Made by a program: the position numbers and the translations under genes. Below are positions 1-6,287 of a stretch of DNA of 10,812 nucleotides, piece by piece. The stretch spans positions 123 to 10,934 of the forward strand of contig DIFE01000053.1 of NCBI GenBank assembly GCA_002418985.1. Reading direction: 5' to 3'. The stretch's first letter is position 1. The number at the start of each line of letters is the position of its first letter. The notes beneath the pieces were generated by a model that was not told where the DNA came from, ran no database searches, and saw only the letters and a list, made by a program, of their open reading frames with translations. The DNA comes from Deltaproteobacteria bacterium UBA5756. GTDB lineage: Bacteria; Desulfobacterota; Syntrophorhabdia; Syntrophorhabdales; Syntrophorhabdaceae.

Positions 1-48
1 GGTCTGCAAAACCGTTATTCTCCGGTTCAAATCCGGATGCCGCCTCCA
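1..48 (+). tRNA. tRNA-Cys (GCA), 3' part only
   Basis: The 5' half lies outside the window. What remains is the anticodon loop CTGCAAA at 4-10 with anticodon GCA at 6-8, the T arm (TCCGG at 21-25, loop TTCAAAT at 26-32, CCGGA at 33-37), the 3' acceptor strand TGCCGCC at 38-44, a U discriminator base at 45 and an encoded CCA at 46-48. A GCA anticodon together with U73 is diagnostic of tRNA-Cys. The gene points toward the convergent rhodanese gene, and I see no clear terminator in the 88 bases between them. Confidence 0.93.
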
Positions 49-136
49 AATCTCCCCCCTTCTAGAAAATAGTTCATTGCGTTGCCATTGATTATCCCAG
101 GAGTTGCCGGAACGCTGTGTGCGGTTGGTGATCCTG

Positions 137-1108
137 TCATTTTTGCCGGCGGCCCGGTGTGAAGTCCGGACAACCGGTCTCTATGGGAAGGCGTTTGTCC
201 ATGCTCCATCCGATCCAGGAACTGTCATGGTTATGAAGGTTCTCAATCGGCCAGCCCATCGCATAGAGCGTAAGTATCCATTGTGTCGTGCGCACGCCCG
301 ACTGACAGGTGAAGTATTGTTGTTTCCTCCGGTCAAAGCCCAATTCCTTCATGGTCTTAAGGACCTCGCCTGCAGTTCGCCACTCGGCATCATTCGTTTT
401 CTTTTTTACATGAATATAGTCGGCCTGCACCGCCCACGGTATGTGGCCTGCGCGATGGGCGCCCCGCATGATCTCTTTGCCGCAAAATTCCAGGTCGCCT
501 CGCGTGTCCCATAGTTGAGCGTCTTTGCGGTTTTTAAGCGCCAGTATGTCGGACGTGTCTACGCGCATGGCCGGATATGTGATTTTTGCAGCCCACGTAC
601 CGGGGGCCCGGTTTCCGGCTGCGAGGAATTCTATTGGATAGCCCGCATCCTTCCATGCCTTTATTCCACCATCGAGCACCCTGACATCGGTTTTGCCGTA
701 ATAGTAAAAGGCCCACCAGATTCGGCTTGCGTCGTACTTGTGGTCGTACAGAACAACCTTTGAAGCGGGGTTCACGCCGACGCCATGCATGAGTTTTGTG
801 AAGCCTTCGGCGGGGATTATGTTGTCGGCTACCCCGCCCTGGGTTCCGGGGTCAGCTTCGTAGTCGGGGCGCCAGAGTCTCACAGCTCCGGGTATGTGGC
901 CCAGATGGTAGTCCTTCGCGCTTGCGATCGCTATGACGACGAGTCCGGGGTCTTTGTATCGGATGATCTCATTCAGCTCTGCCGCTGTGATGAAGACTGT
1001 GTCGTTGACGTAACCTTTATAGTTCTCCCCTGCCTGTACAACAGTTGCCATTGCCAGACACGCTGTCATCGCTAACAGTAAGAAGACCCATCTATCCTGC
1101 ATGCCCAT
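137..1108 (-). CDS. Exported tandem-domain rhodanese (sulfurtransferase)
   Basis: This is a two-domain rhodanese of 323 aa, expected to move sulfane sulfur from a donor such as thiosulfate to a thiol acceptor. A lysine-free hydrophobic stretch ending ATVVQA near residue 26 after a short charged N-terminus looks like a signal peptide, so the protein probably acts in the periplasm. The N-terminal domain keeps the fold signature (DYHLGHIPGA, then VLDGGIKAW at about 144-152) but has Asp where an active domain has Cys. The C-terminal domain has the catalytic loop TCQSGVRT with Cys268, so only this domain should be active. An open TTG-initiated frame runs upstream to 1189, but it would bury the signal peptide. 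I chose the ATG at 1108; the ATG at 1102 is equally possible and neither has a strong ribosome binding site. It is the last gene of the leftward iscU block, 188 bases after the previous one, so it may have its own promoter. The physiological substrate is unknown. Confidence 0.9.
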   Translation of the reverse strand: MGMQDRWVFLLLAMTACLAMATVVQAGENYKGYVNDTVFITAAELNEIIRYKDPGLVVIAIASAKDYHLGHIPGAVRLWRPDYEADPGTQGGVADNIIPAEGFTKLMHGVGVNPASKVVLYDHKYDASRIWWAFYYYGKTDVRVLDGGIKAWKDAGYPIEFLAAGNRAPGTWAAKITYPAMRVDTSDILALKNRKDAQLWDTRGDLEFCGKEIMRGAHRAGHIPWAVQADYIHVKKKTNDAEWRTAGEVLKTMKELGFDRRKQQYFTCQSGVRTTQWILTLYAMGWPIENLHNHDSSWIGWSMDKRLPIETGCPDFTPGRRQK

Positions 1109-1296
1109 TCCGGATTTGTATCGACTTTGCCGTATTGCCCATGCACAGAAGCTCACGCCTTGGCGCCGTTCATAAATGCCGCCCGACAAAAATGGCAGCA
1201 GGTGCTTTCGGGCAGCGACACACCCTTCAAGCCATGTGTATGCCCGTATTCATATAGTGGATTATTATGTTTTTTGCGCGAAACCCGAAACCGCCT

Positions 1297-1773
1297 CTAG
1301 TCCAGCATGAAATCCCACGCAGTTTCGTTGATCCAGATGCTGTAGTATCCTCTGCTAAGCAGTCCTTTGGGTTTGACTATGTACATGTCTTTTCCCTGGG
1401 ATTTGACATCGACTTCAATGTCTTTACCGAATGCAAAGCGGGGTTTACCAAGCGCCGATGGCTGGTAGAAACCCATAGGGTTTACCGTAAGGACGCTCAT
1501 GTCATGCTTGCCATAAAGAACGAAATATTGAAAATCCTTCATAAAAAAGTGGGCCGGGTCATTTGACTCGACGAAGAAGACACCATTTTCGTCGAAAACA
1601 ATATTGGGCAGCAGCCTGATCAGGCCCTTGGTGGTCTTTATGTAAACACCGGGCTCCCTGGGAGTTGTGACCTTTTCGTTTTTGGCATATACGGATGCCG
1701 CGAAAACACAAAAGAGGATGAGGCAGAATGCGATGCCGCATACTATCTTTGCTTTTTTCATTGGTTTCTCCAT
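1297..1773 (-). CDS. Small exported protein, function unknown
   Basis: I do not recognise this 158-aa protein. It begins with lysines (MEKPMKKAK), followed by a hydrophobic core of about 18 residues and a likely signal peptidase I site after VYA at residue 30, so it should be periplasmic. The mature part of about 128 aa has no cysteines. It is rich in aromatic residues and beta-prone segments (for example GVYIKTTKGLIRLLPN near 42-57 and YYSIWINETAWDF near 143-155), which suggests a small beta-sandwich. The ATG at 1773 has AAGGA about 7 bases upstream. An internal ATG at codon 5 has GGAG in front of it and would give 154 aa. It lies 31 bases after the YjbQ-family gene and before an exported rhodanese, so it may work with that enzyme, but this is context only. 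Confidence 0.85.
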   Translation of the reverse strand: MEKPMKKAKIVCGIAFCLILFCVFAASVYAKNEKVTTPREPGVYIKTTKGLIRLLPNIVFDENGVFFVESNDPAHFFMKDFQYFVLYGKHDMSVLTVNPMGFYQPSALGKPRFAFGKDIEVDVKSQGKDMYIVKPKGLLSRGYYSIWINETAWDFMLD

Positions 1774-1804
1774 TTATTTTCCTTATCCGGCATCCCCGAC
1801 GAAG

Positions 1805-2194
1805 TTATGCGAGGGTGACCAGAACTTTTCGTTCCCTCGGTCCGTCAAATTCCATGAGGAAGATGCGTTGCCATGTTCCGAGGGCCGGGGCGGGCGGGTT
1901 CCCGGAAAAAGGGATACTCACCGAAGCGCCGACGAGCAAGGCCTTGATGTGGGCGTCTGAATTCCCCTCTCTGTGACGGTAAGGATATTCCGCTGGCACG
2001 AGCCTCCCCAGGGATTCGATGATATCGCGCATGACGTCGGGGTCGGCATCTTCATTTATAGTTACGGCGCAGGTTGTGTGGGGCGTATATACATGGAGGA
2101 TCTTCCCGGTGCGCCCTTTTACAGCGTTCACTACCCGTTCGGTAATGTCCAGCGCCTCGACCTTCTTCGATGTCCTGACATGAAATTCCGTCAT
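1805..2194 (-). CDS. yjbQ: YjbQ / UPF0047 family protein
   Basis: This 129-aa protein matches the YjbQ (UPF0047) family in length and in its signatures: TPHTTCAVTINEDADPDV at about 37-54 with His39, the HREGNSDAH stretch at 74-82, and LGTWQRIFLMEFDGPRERKV at about 105-124. These are the family's conserved histidine and acidic positions, thought to form a metal or phosphate site. Members are often annotated as secondary thiamine-phosphate synthases because YjbQ can replace ThiE weakly, but the main cellular role is not settled. The ATG at 2194 is preceded by GGTGG at a good distance. It starts only 9 bases after iscU, so the two are almost certainly cotranscribed and probably translationally coupled. 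No thiamine gene lies nearby. Confidence 0.92.
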   Translation of the reverse strand: MTEFHVRTSKKVEALDITERVVNAVKGRTGKILHVYTPHTTCAVTINEDADPDVMRDIIESLGRLVPAEYPYRHREGNSDAHIKALLVGASVSIPFSGNPPAPALGTWQRIFLMEFDGPRERKVLVTLA

Positions 2195-2203
2195 TGCCCA
2201 CCG

Positions 2204-2587
2204 TTATTTACCCTGTTTCTTCTTGTAGTCTTCGATAGCCGCCCTCAAGGCCTCTTCAGCCATGACGGAACAATGCTGTTTTGCGGCAGGGAGCCCGCCA
2301 AGCTCCCGCGCAACGGTGTCGTTTGTGAGTTTCAGGGCCTCATCCAGAGTCTTTCCCTTTATCAATTCCGTTGTCATACTGCTCGATGCGATGGCGGCGG
2401 CGCAACCGAATGTCTTGAATTTTACGTCCACTATGCGGTCGTTTTCGATCTTAAGAAAGATCTTCGTCACATCGCCGCAGGTAGGGTTGCCGACCTGTGC
2501 CGTACCGTCGGCTCCTTCCATCTCGCCCATGTTCCTGGGGTTCTCAAAATGATCGATCACTATATCGGTGTATGGACCCTGCGCCAT
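2204..2587 (-). CDS. iscU: Iron-sulfur cluster scaffold protein IscU
   Basis: This is a full-length (127 aa) IscU/NifU-N scaffold, on which a cysteine desulfurase and an iron donor build [2Fe-2S] and [4Fe-4S] clusters in the cytoplasm. All three cluster-binding cysteines are present: Cys37 in NPTCGD, with the cluster-lability Asp39; Cys62 in KTFGCAAAIASSS; and Cys106 in KQHCSVMAEEAL. The LPPVK motif that the HscA chaperone recognises in enterobacterial IscU is degenerate here (LPAAK at 99-103), in keeping with ISC systems that lack HscA/HscB. A strong AGGAGG ribosome binding site sits 5 bases before the ATG. No iscS, iscA, iscR or ferredoxin gene is in the window; only the distant relative at 2736, a class V aminotransferase, is divergent from it. 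It is the first gene of the leftward block. Confidence 0.96.
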   Translation of the reverse strand: MAQGPYTDIVIDHFENPRNMGEMEGADGTAQVGNPTCGDVTKIFLKIENDRIVDVKFKTFGCAAAIASSSMTTELIKGKTLDEALKLTNDTVARELGGLPAAKQHCSVMAEEALRAAIEDYKKKQGK

Positions 2588-2637
2588 TTTTACCTCCTGT
2601 TGTCACTTTGCCGAAGGAATCAAATCGTACAGGTGAA

Positions 2638-2667
2638 AATATAGCATAAACGGGAATTCTTTTGTAA
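2638..2667 (-). promoter_or_regulatory. Possible promoter for the iscU block
   Basis: Read leftward, TATATT (2643-2638) resembles a -10 box at five of six positions. A weak -35 candidate, TTACAA (2667-2662), lies 18 bases upstream. It sits about 50 bases before the iscU start, in the AT-rich divergent region. The -35 match is poor, so this is a tentative call. I see no obvious IscR-like operator. Confidence 0.4.
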
Positions 2668-2678
2668 TATCATTTTCC

Positions 2679-2708
2679 TTGACGGTTTTAAGACGAATTT
2701 GTTAGAAA
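2679..2708 (+). promoter_or_regulatory. Possible sigma-70 promoter for the aminotransferase
   Basis: TTGACG at 2679-2684 matches a -35 box at five of six positions. With an 18-base spacer, TAGAAA at 2703-2708 is a fair -10 box (four of six). It stands about 28 bases before the ATG at 2736, leaving a short leader that contains the ribosome binding site CAGGAG at 2723-2728. It overlaps no part of the leftward iscU promoter candidate, so the two would fire back to back. Confidence 0.45.
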
Positions 2709-2735
2709 CTAGCATTAAAATTCAGGAGATCGACA

Positions 2736-3875
2736 ATGCAGAAACGGTATTTACTCGCGCCGGGACCAACCCAGATCCCGCCGGAAGTGTTATTGAAGAT
2801 GGCGGAACCCATGATCCACCATCGTAATCCCCTCTTTGAAACAGTGGTGGAGGAAGTCAGGGAAAACTTGAAGCATCTTTTTGGCACGGTCAACGAGGTG
2901 CTCATCTTCTCTTCATCGGGTACCGGTGCGATGGAAGGCGCGATAACAAATATGCTTTCTCCGGGTGACGCGGCCATTGTGGTCCGCAGCGGTAAATTCG
3001 GGGAACGCTGGGCGGAGATCGGCAGGGCCTACGGGATCAGGTGCGTCAACATCGATCTTCCCTGGGGCGACACCCTCGATCCCGGTTTGGTTGAAAGGGC
3101 TCTCAAGGAAAATCCCGACGCGAAGGCCGTCTATACCCAGGCAACGGAGACATCGACGGGGACGTTGTTTCCGACGAAGGAGATCGCGGGCATAGTCAGG
3201 AATTATCCCGGCACGCTCATGGTTGTCGACGGGATCACCGGCGTGGGGGTACTTCCCCTGCCCATGGATGAATGGGGTATCGATATCCTGATAGGAGGTT
3301 CTCAGAAGGCTCTTATGCTGCCGCCGGGGCTTGCGTTTGCCGGTGTAAGCGAGAAGGCGTGGGCGTTCAATAAAGTTTCAAAGATCCCGAGGTTCTATTT
3401 TAACTGGGCGAAGGAACGGGATAACCTGAGGGCGAACCAGACCAATTTTACCCCCGCCATCTCCCTGATCGTCGGGTTGAGGGAATCTCTTAAGATACTC
3501 AAGGAAGAGGGCCTCGATAACGTCTATCGCAGGAGCGAAATGCTCGCCAGAGCCACCCGGGAAGGGGCGAAGGCCATCGGCCTTGAGATCTTCTCGAAGA
3601 ATCCTTCTCCGGCGGTTACGGCGATATGCGCCCCGGAAGGTATTGACGGTCAGGCGATATATAAGACCCTCTGGAAGAAATACGCCGTCACAGGAGCCGG
3701 AGGGCAGGACCAGTTGAAGGGAAGGATATTCCGGCTGGCCACCCTTGGTTATGCCGACAAATACGACGTCATTACCGCGGTCGCCGCCATTGAATTCACC
3801 CTTGCCGACCTGGGATATGAATTCCCGATGGGCGCAGGTGTGGCCGCCGCTGTCACCTGCCTCAAAGATCTGTAG
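2736..3875 (+). CDS. Class V aminotransferase, alanine/serine-glyoxylate type
   Basis: This 379-aa protein is a PLP-dependent class V (fold type I) aminotransferase of the alanine-glyoxylate / serine-pyruvate group, which move an amino group from alanine or serine to glyoxylate, giving glycine. The N-terminus LLAPGPTQIPPEVL and HHRNPLFE (28-35) are typical of the group, as is the cofactor-phosphate loop SSSGTGAMEGAI (59-70). Asp165 in VVDGITGVG pairs with the PLP ring nitrogen, and Lys191 in GGSQKALMLPPGL is the Schiff-base lysine. Length is normal for the family. The ATG has CAGGAG 7 bases upstream. It is followed in the same reading frame by a HAD phosphatase gene, with only one TAG between the two. 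A role in glyoxylate/glycine or serine metabolism is likely, but the true substrate cannot be read from sequence. It is not a cysteine desulfurase: the family-typical residues above differ from IscS, and no catalytic Cys loop is evident. Confidence 0.92.
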   Translation: MQKRYLLAPGPTQIPPEVLLKMAEPMIHHRNPLFETVVEEVRENLKHLFGTVNEVLIFSSSGTGAMEGAITNMLSPGDAAIVVRSGKFGERWAEIGRAYGIRCVNIDLPWGDTLDPGLVERALKENPDAKAVYTQATETSTGTLFPTKEIAGIVRNYPGTLMVVDGITGVGVLPLPMDEWGIDILIGGSQKALMLPPGLAFAGVSEKAWAFNKVSKIPRFYFNWAKERDNLRANQTNFTPAISLIVGLRESLKILKEEGLDNVYRRSEMLARATREGAKAIGLEIFSKNPSPAVTAICAPEGIDGQAIYKTLWKKYAVTGAGGQDQLKGRIFRLATLGYADKYDVITAVAAIEFTLADLGYEFPMGAGVAAAVTCLKDL

Positions 3876-3917
3876 GATGACGTTGAGTCCCTTTGCCAGG
3901 CCATCTTCGAAATTCTC

Positions 3918-4565
3918 ATGATACGCGCGGCCATATTCGATTTTGACGGTACCCTTACCCCTCTTACCCTCGATTTTTCGCTCTTGCGGGCAAGGATCGA
4001 GGAATTGGCCCGGGAATATGTCGAAGAGGATGTGATCGCCTCTCAGGCAAACCAGTACATCATCGAGATGATCCATGCAATAGGGGACATGCTTCAGAAA
4101 GATGGTCCCATATTCCAGGAAAGGGCATTCCGCGAACTGTGCATCCTGGAGGTCGAGGCCTCGAGTGGAAAGGCCCTTTACCCCTATACGCGAGAGGTTT
4201 TTGCCCGCCTGAAGGCAAAAGGTGTAAGGATCGGAATCATCACCCGGACATGCATTGAGGTAATCCGGACGGTGTTTCCCGATATGGACGCCTACGTTGA
4301 CGCGGTCGTGACCCGCGACCATACCCGCTACGTGAAGCCCAACCCCGAGCAGGTGCGCATTGCCCTTGCCTGTCTCGGTATCGCTCCGGCCGAAGCCATC
4401 CTGACAGGCGACCATCCAACGGACATAGAAGCGGGCAAGGCCTTCGGCACCATAACCGCGGGTGTCCTGACCGGCAGAACCACCGCTCCCCTGTTTGCAA
4501 AAGCCGGAGCCCACCATATATTCGACGACATCAGGGGAATAGTAGAACTGATAGGTGATAGGTAA
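3918..4565 (+). CDS. HAD-superfamily phosphatase, phosphoglycolate phosphatase-like
   Basis: This 215-aa HAD hydrolase has all four motifs: I, DFDGT with Asp8 (nucleophile) and Asp10; II, Thr109 in IITRT; III, Lys140 in VKPNPEQ; and IV, GDHPTDIEAGKA with Asp165 and Asp169. The region at about 17-90 between motifs I and II is a helical cap, as in phosphoglycolate and other small-phosphomonoester phosphatases. Next to a glyoxylate-type aminotransferase, phosphoglycolate (or phosphoserine) is an attractive substrate, but this is inference. The ATG at 3918 must be the start, because DFDGT follows within seven codons and the only upstream in-frame stop is that of the aminotransferase. There is no recognisable ribosome binding site. 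The last residues (LIGDR) and the stop codon are encoded by the 7-bp repeat array, so the natural C-terminus may have been altered. Confidence 0.9.
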   Translation: MIRAAIFDFDGTLTPLTLDFSLLRARIEELAREYVEEDVIASQANQYIIEMIHAIGDMLQKDGPIFQERAFRELCILEVEASSGKALYPYTREVFARLKAKGVRIGIITRTCIEVIRTVFPDMDAYVDAVVTRDHTRYVKPNPEQVRIALACLGIAPAEAILTGDHPTDIEAGKAFGTITAGVLTGRTTAPLFAKAGAHHIFDDIRGIVELIGDR

Positions 4566-4624
4566 TAGGAAAACCCGTCTTTCCCATAACCCATAACCTA
4601 TCACCCATAACCTATCACCCATAA
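4549..4624. repeat. Inverted array of 7-bp repeats, possible terminator
   Basis: Three heptamers of form TRATAGG (4549-4555, 4556-4562, 4563-4569) are followed by a 13-base spacer (4570-4582). Then come six heptamers of the complementary form CCYATMA (4583-4589, 4590-4596, 4597-4603, 4604-4610, 4611-4617, 4618-4624). TGATAGG is the exact reverse complement of CCTATCA, so the two sides form a long stem; 4554-4569 pairs with 4590-4605 or 4604-4619 at 14 of 16 positions. A run of T at 4631-4636 follows, so the structure could end rightward transcription from the HAD gene. The HAD stop codon lies in the third left-hand heptamer, and the right side abuts a truncated permease gene. Confidence 0.85.
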
Positions 4625-4846
4625 CCCCTCTTTTTTATAGATTTCCTTCCGAAAACAAAGGATGCTTCTCTGGTGTTTATCGTGGGTGTCTCGGAGTTGA
4701 CCCATGCGGCAACGCAGATCAACAACCGGACGATAATCTACCCGACGGAGATATTCTTCTTTATCGCCGTCATCTATTTTATCATTTGTTATGCCTTCAC
4801 AAGCCTTTCCCGCTGGCTTGAGAGGCGCCTCGCCTGGCGCAGGTAG
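4625..4846 (+). pseudogene. 5'-truncated amino-acid ABC transporter permease remnant
   Basis: A frame open from 4625 to the TAG at 4844-4846 translates into the C-terminal end of a polar amino-acid ABC transporter permease (HisM/GlnP type). From 4658 it begins KDASLVFIVGVSELTHAA, which fits the family's conserved cytoplasmic loop after the EAA region. A hydrophobic membrane segment follows (EIFFFIAVIYFIICYAF), and the tail ends LSRWLERRLAWRR, a family-typical ending. About 62 codons are recognisable out of the roughly 220-250 of an intact permease. There is no start codon with a ribosome binding site, and the frame is closed at once by TAA in the last repeat heptamer. The gene was therefore cut off at its 5' side where the heptamer array now lies. 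No other transporter component is nearby. I rate it a pseudogene. Confidence 0.82.
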
Positions 4847-4909
4847 ACGCGTTCCCAACAGGTCTGGCGCCCGTATCGCGAGAAAATATCATGGAAATCG
4901 ACCCCTGTC

Positions 4910-4938
4910 GGTGATATATTGGACAATTGAATATCACC
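4910..4938. promoter_or_regulatory. Dyad upstream of dsbC, operator- or hairpin-like
   Basis: GGTGATAT (4910-4917) and ATATCACC (4931-4938) are perfect inverted repeats. Inside them ATTG (4918-4921) and CAAT (4924-4927) also pair, leaving a two-base centre and a three-base bulge. The dyad ends two bases before the GGAGG ribosome binding site of dsbC. TATATT at 4915-4920 could be a -10 box inside the dyad, though I find no good -35. It may be a repressor operator or an RNA stem near the ribosome binding site. Confidence 0.5.
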
Positions 4939-4949
4939 CCGGAGGAAGA

Positions 4950-5735
4950 ATGAAAAAGAGTTTACCTCTATTATGTACATTGATCGCAGGAATCGCCCTG
5001 TCGGTACTTTTCGGGACAGCTGGTTTCTGCGCTGAACCCTATGAGGAAACATTCAAGAAGACCTACCCGCAGATACCGTTCGACTCGATAAGGCCGACGG
5101 CCGTCAAGGGGCTGTACGAAGTCTCAAAGGGCGCCGATATTATCTATTATTTTGAGGAACAGGGGCTTCTGTTCGTCGGCGAGATCATCGATAAGACGGG
5201 TAAAAGCCTGACGGACGAGAGAAAGACGGAAATGCTTGTCGAGAACGCCAGGAAGATTCCCCTGGACAAGGCGATCAAGATCGGCAACGGAAAAAAGACG
5301 ATCATAGAGTTCACCGATCCCGATTGTCCCTATTGCCGCCGCGCCGCGTCGTTTTTGGACGCAAGGAAGGACGTGACCCGCTACGTCTTTTTCTTCCCGC
5401 TGCCTTCCCACAAGGATGCCGAGAACAAGATCAAGTACATTTTCTGTTCCTCCGACAGGGTAAAGGCATATGACGATGCCATGAAAGGGAAGCTGGACAC
5501 GCAAAAATACGCTGTCTGCAAAAAGCAGGAGGCAGTCGATCTTCTCAATATCCACAAAGAGATCGGGAGCCGCGCCGGTGTGAACGGCACCCCGATGTTC
5601 ATCATTAATGGTAAAGAGTTGGTTGTAGGCGCGAATTTCCCGGCGTTAGAGGAGGCCTTGAAAGGCGACACCCCTACCCCTGTACCAGGCTCTCCGGTTG
5701 CCCCGGTTGCTGTCGAACCGGATAAGAAGAAATAA
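4950..5735 (+). CDS. dsbC: Periplasmic disulfide isomerase, DsbC family
   Basis: This 261-aa protein is a DsbC/DsbG-type thiol-disulfide isomerase that reshuffles wrong disulfides in exported proteins. Residues 1-28 form a signal peptide (MKKSLPLL..., likely cleavage after FCA). Residues of about 29-100 are the dimerisation domain, including the repeated short strands IIYYFEEQGLLFVGEII. The thioredoxin-fold domain carries the active site CPYC at 126-129 in FTDPDCPYCRR and the cis-Pro loop GTPMFIINGK with Pro215. Cys166 and Cys190 match the structural disulfide of E. coli DsbC. A Pro/Val-rich tail after about residue 240 ends in KKK and is unlike the enterobacterial protein. I chose ATG 4950 because GGAGG lies 4 bases before it and the signal peptide starts there; the frame stays open upstream but runs through unrelated sequence. 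It heads a rightward block of four genes. No DsbD-type reductase is present here. Confidence 0.94.
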   Translation: MKKSLPLLCTLIAGIALSVLFGTAGFCAEPYEETFKKTYPQIPFDSIRPTAVKGLYEVSKGADIIYYFEEQGLLFVGEIIDKTGKSLTDERKTEMLVENARKIPLDKAIKIGNGKKTIIEFTDPDCPYCRRAASFLDARKDVTRYVFFFPLPSHKDAENKIKYIFCSSDRVKAYDDAMKGKLDTQKYAVCKKQEAVDLLNIHKEIGSRAGVNGTPMFIINGKELVVGANFPALEEALKGDTPTPVPGSPVAPVAVEPDKKK

Positions 5736-5756
5736 GGGATAACAGGCGGAAAGCGA

Positions 5757-6278
5757 ATGCTATATGAATACAACGGAAGAAGACCCACCGTCGGCAAAGA
5801 CAGCTATGTGAGCGACATTGCTCACGTGATAGGAGATGTCGTCATAGGCGACAATTGTTATATCGGCCATGGGGCGATCCTGCGCGGAGACTACGGCTCC
5901 ATCGTGATCGGAGGCGGTACGGCCGTGGAAGAGGGCGTTGTCGTCCATGCACCCCCCGACCAATTCTGCCGCATCGGGGAGCGGGTAACCATCGGCCACG
6001 GCGCCATCATACACGCCGCCGCAGTCGGCAATTCGGTGGTTATCGGCATGGGGGCCATACTGAGCATCTACAGCGAGGTCGGGGCCGAAACGATCATCGC
6101 GGAAGGCTCCGTCGTAAGAATGCGCCAGATAATCAAATCGGGTGTCGTAGCCGGAGGAAACCCGATCCGTGTAATCCGAACGATCGCCCCGAAGGACATC
6201 GAGTACTGGACTATGGGCAAGGAGCTTTATATCGATCTTGCGAAGAAATACCTGGAAAAAGGAATGAGGCCCCTGTGA
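5757..6278 (+). CDS. Gamma-carbonic anhydrase-like hexapeptide-repeat protein
   Basis: This 173-aa protein is a left-handed beta-helix of the gamma-carbonic anhydrase / YrdA-PaaY group. Repeating hexapeptides such as VIGDVV, VIGDNC and SIVIGG cover residues 20-115, followed by a C-terminal helix (about 147-170). The metal ligands of the family are kept: His64 in VVVHAPP, and His81 and His86 in TIGHGAIIH. Arg43 and Asp45 in ILRGD match the trimer-interface pair. A zinc- or iron-dependent CO2 hydratase is possible, but many members without the acidic proton-shuttle loop show little activity; no such loop is visible here. It has no signal peptide. It begins 21 bases after dsbC with GGAAAG ahead of the ATG, so the two are probably cotranscribed. 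Confidence 0.88.
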   Translation: MLYEYNGRRPTVGKDSYVSDIAHVIGDVVIGDNCYIGHGAILRGDYGSIVIGGGTAVEEGVVVHAPPDQFCRIGERVTIGHGAIIHAAAVGNSVVIGMGAILSIYSEVGAETIIAEGSVVRMRQIIKSGVVAGGNPIRVIRTIAPKDIEYWTMGKELYIDLAKKYLEKGMRPL

Positions 6279-6287
6279 AGAATACCC

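Noticed and set aside
1109..1170. GGGCAA and GGCAAAG segments upstream of the rhodanese resembling pieces of a GEMM (cyclic dinucleotide) riboswitch
   Set aside because: The spacing, tetraloop stem and flanking conserved bases of the GEMM consensus are absent; only short common words match.
1973..2644. 223-codon plus-strand frame opposite yjbQ and iscU
   Set aside because: It spans two well-supported genes on the other strand and the gap between them, and its translation shows no motif.
2736..3875. The class V aminotransferase as the missing cysteine desulfurase partner of iscU
   Set aside because: Its N-terminus, phosphate loop and Lys191 context fit the alanine/serine-glyoxylate group, it lacks the desulfurase cysteine loop, and it is transcribed away from iscU.
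3378..4622. 414-codon open frame on the minus strand opposite the aminotransferase and HAD genes
   Set aside because: It is antisense to two genes with complete catalytic motifs, its own translation shows no domain, and it starts inside the heptamer repeats. It is a shadow frame.
4791..4949. Upstream extension of the dsbC frame to 4791
   Set aside because: It overlaps the permease remnant in another frame, has no ribosome binding site, and would put about 50 residues before a clear signal peptide.
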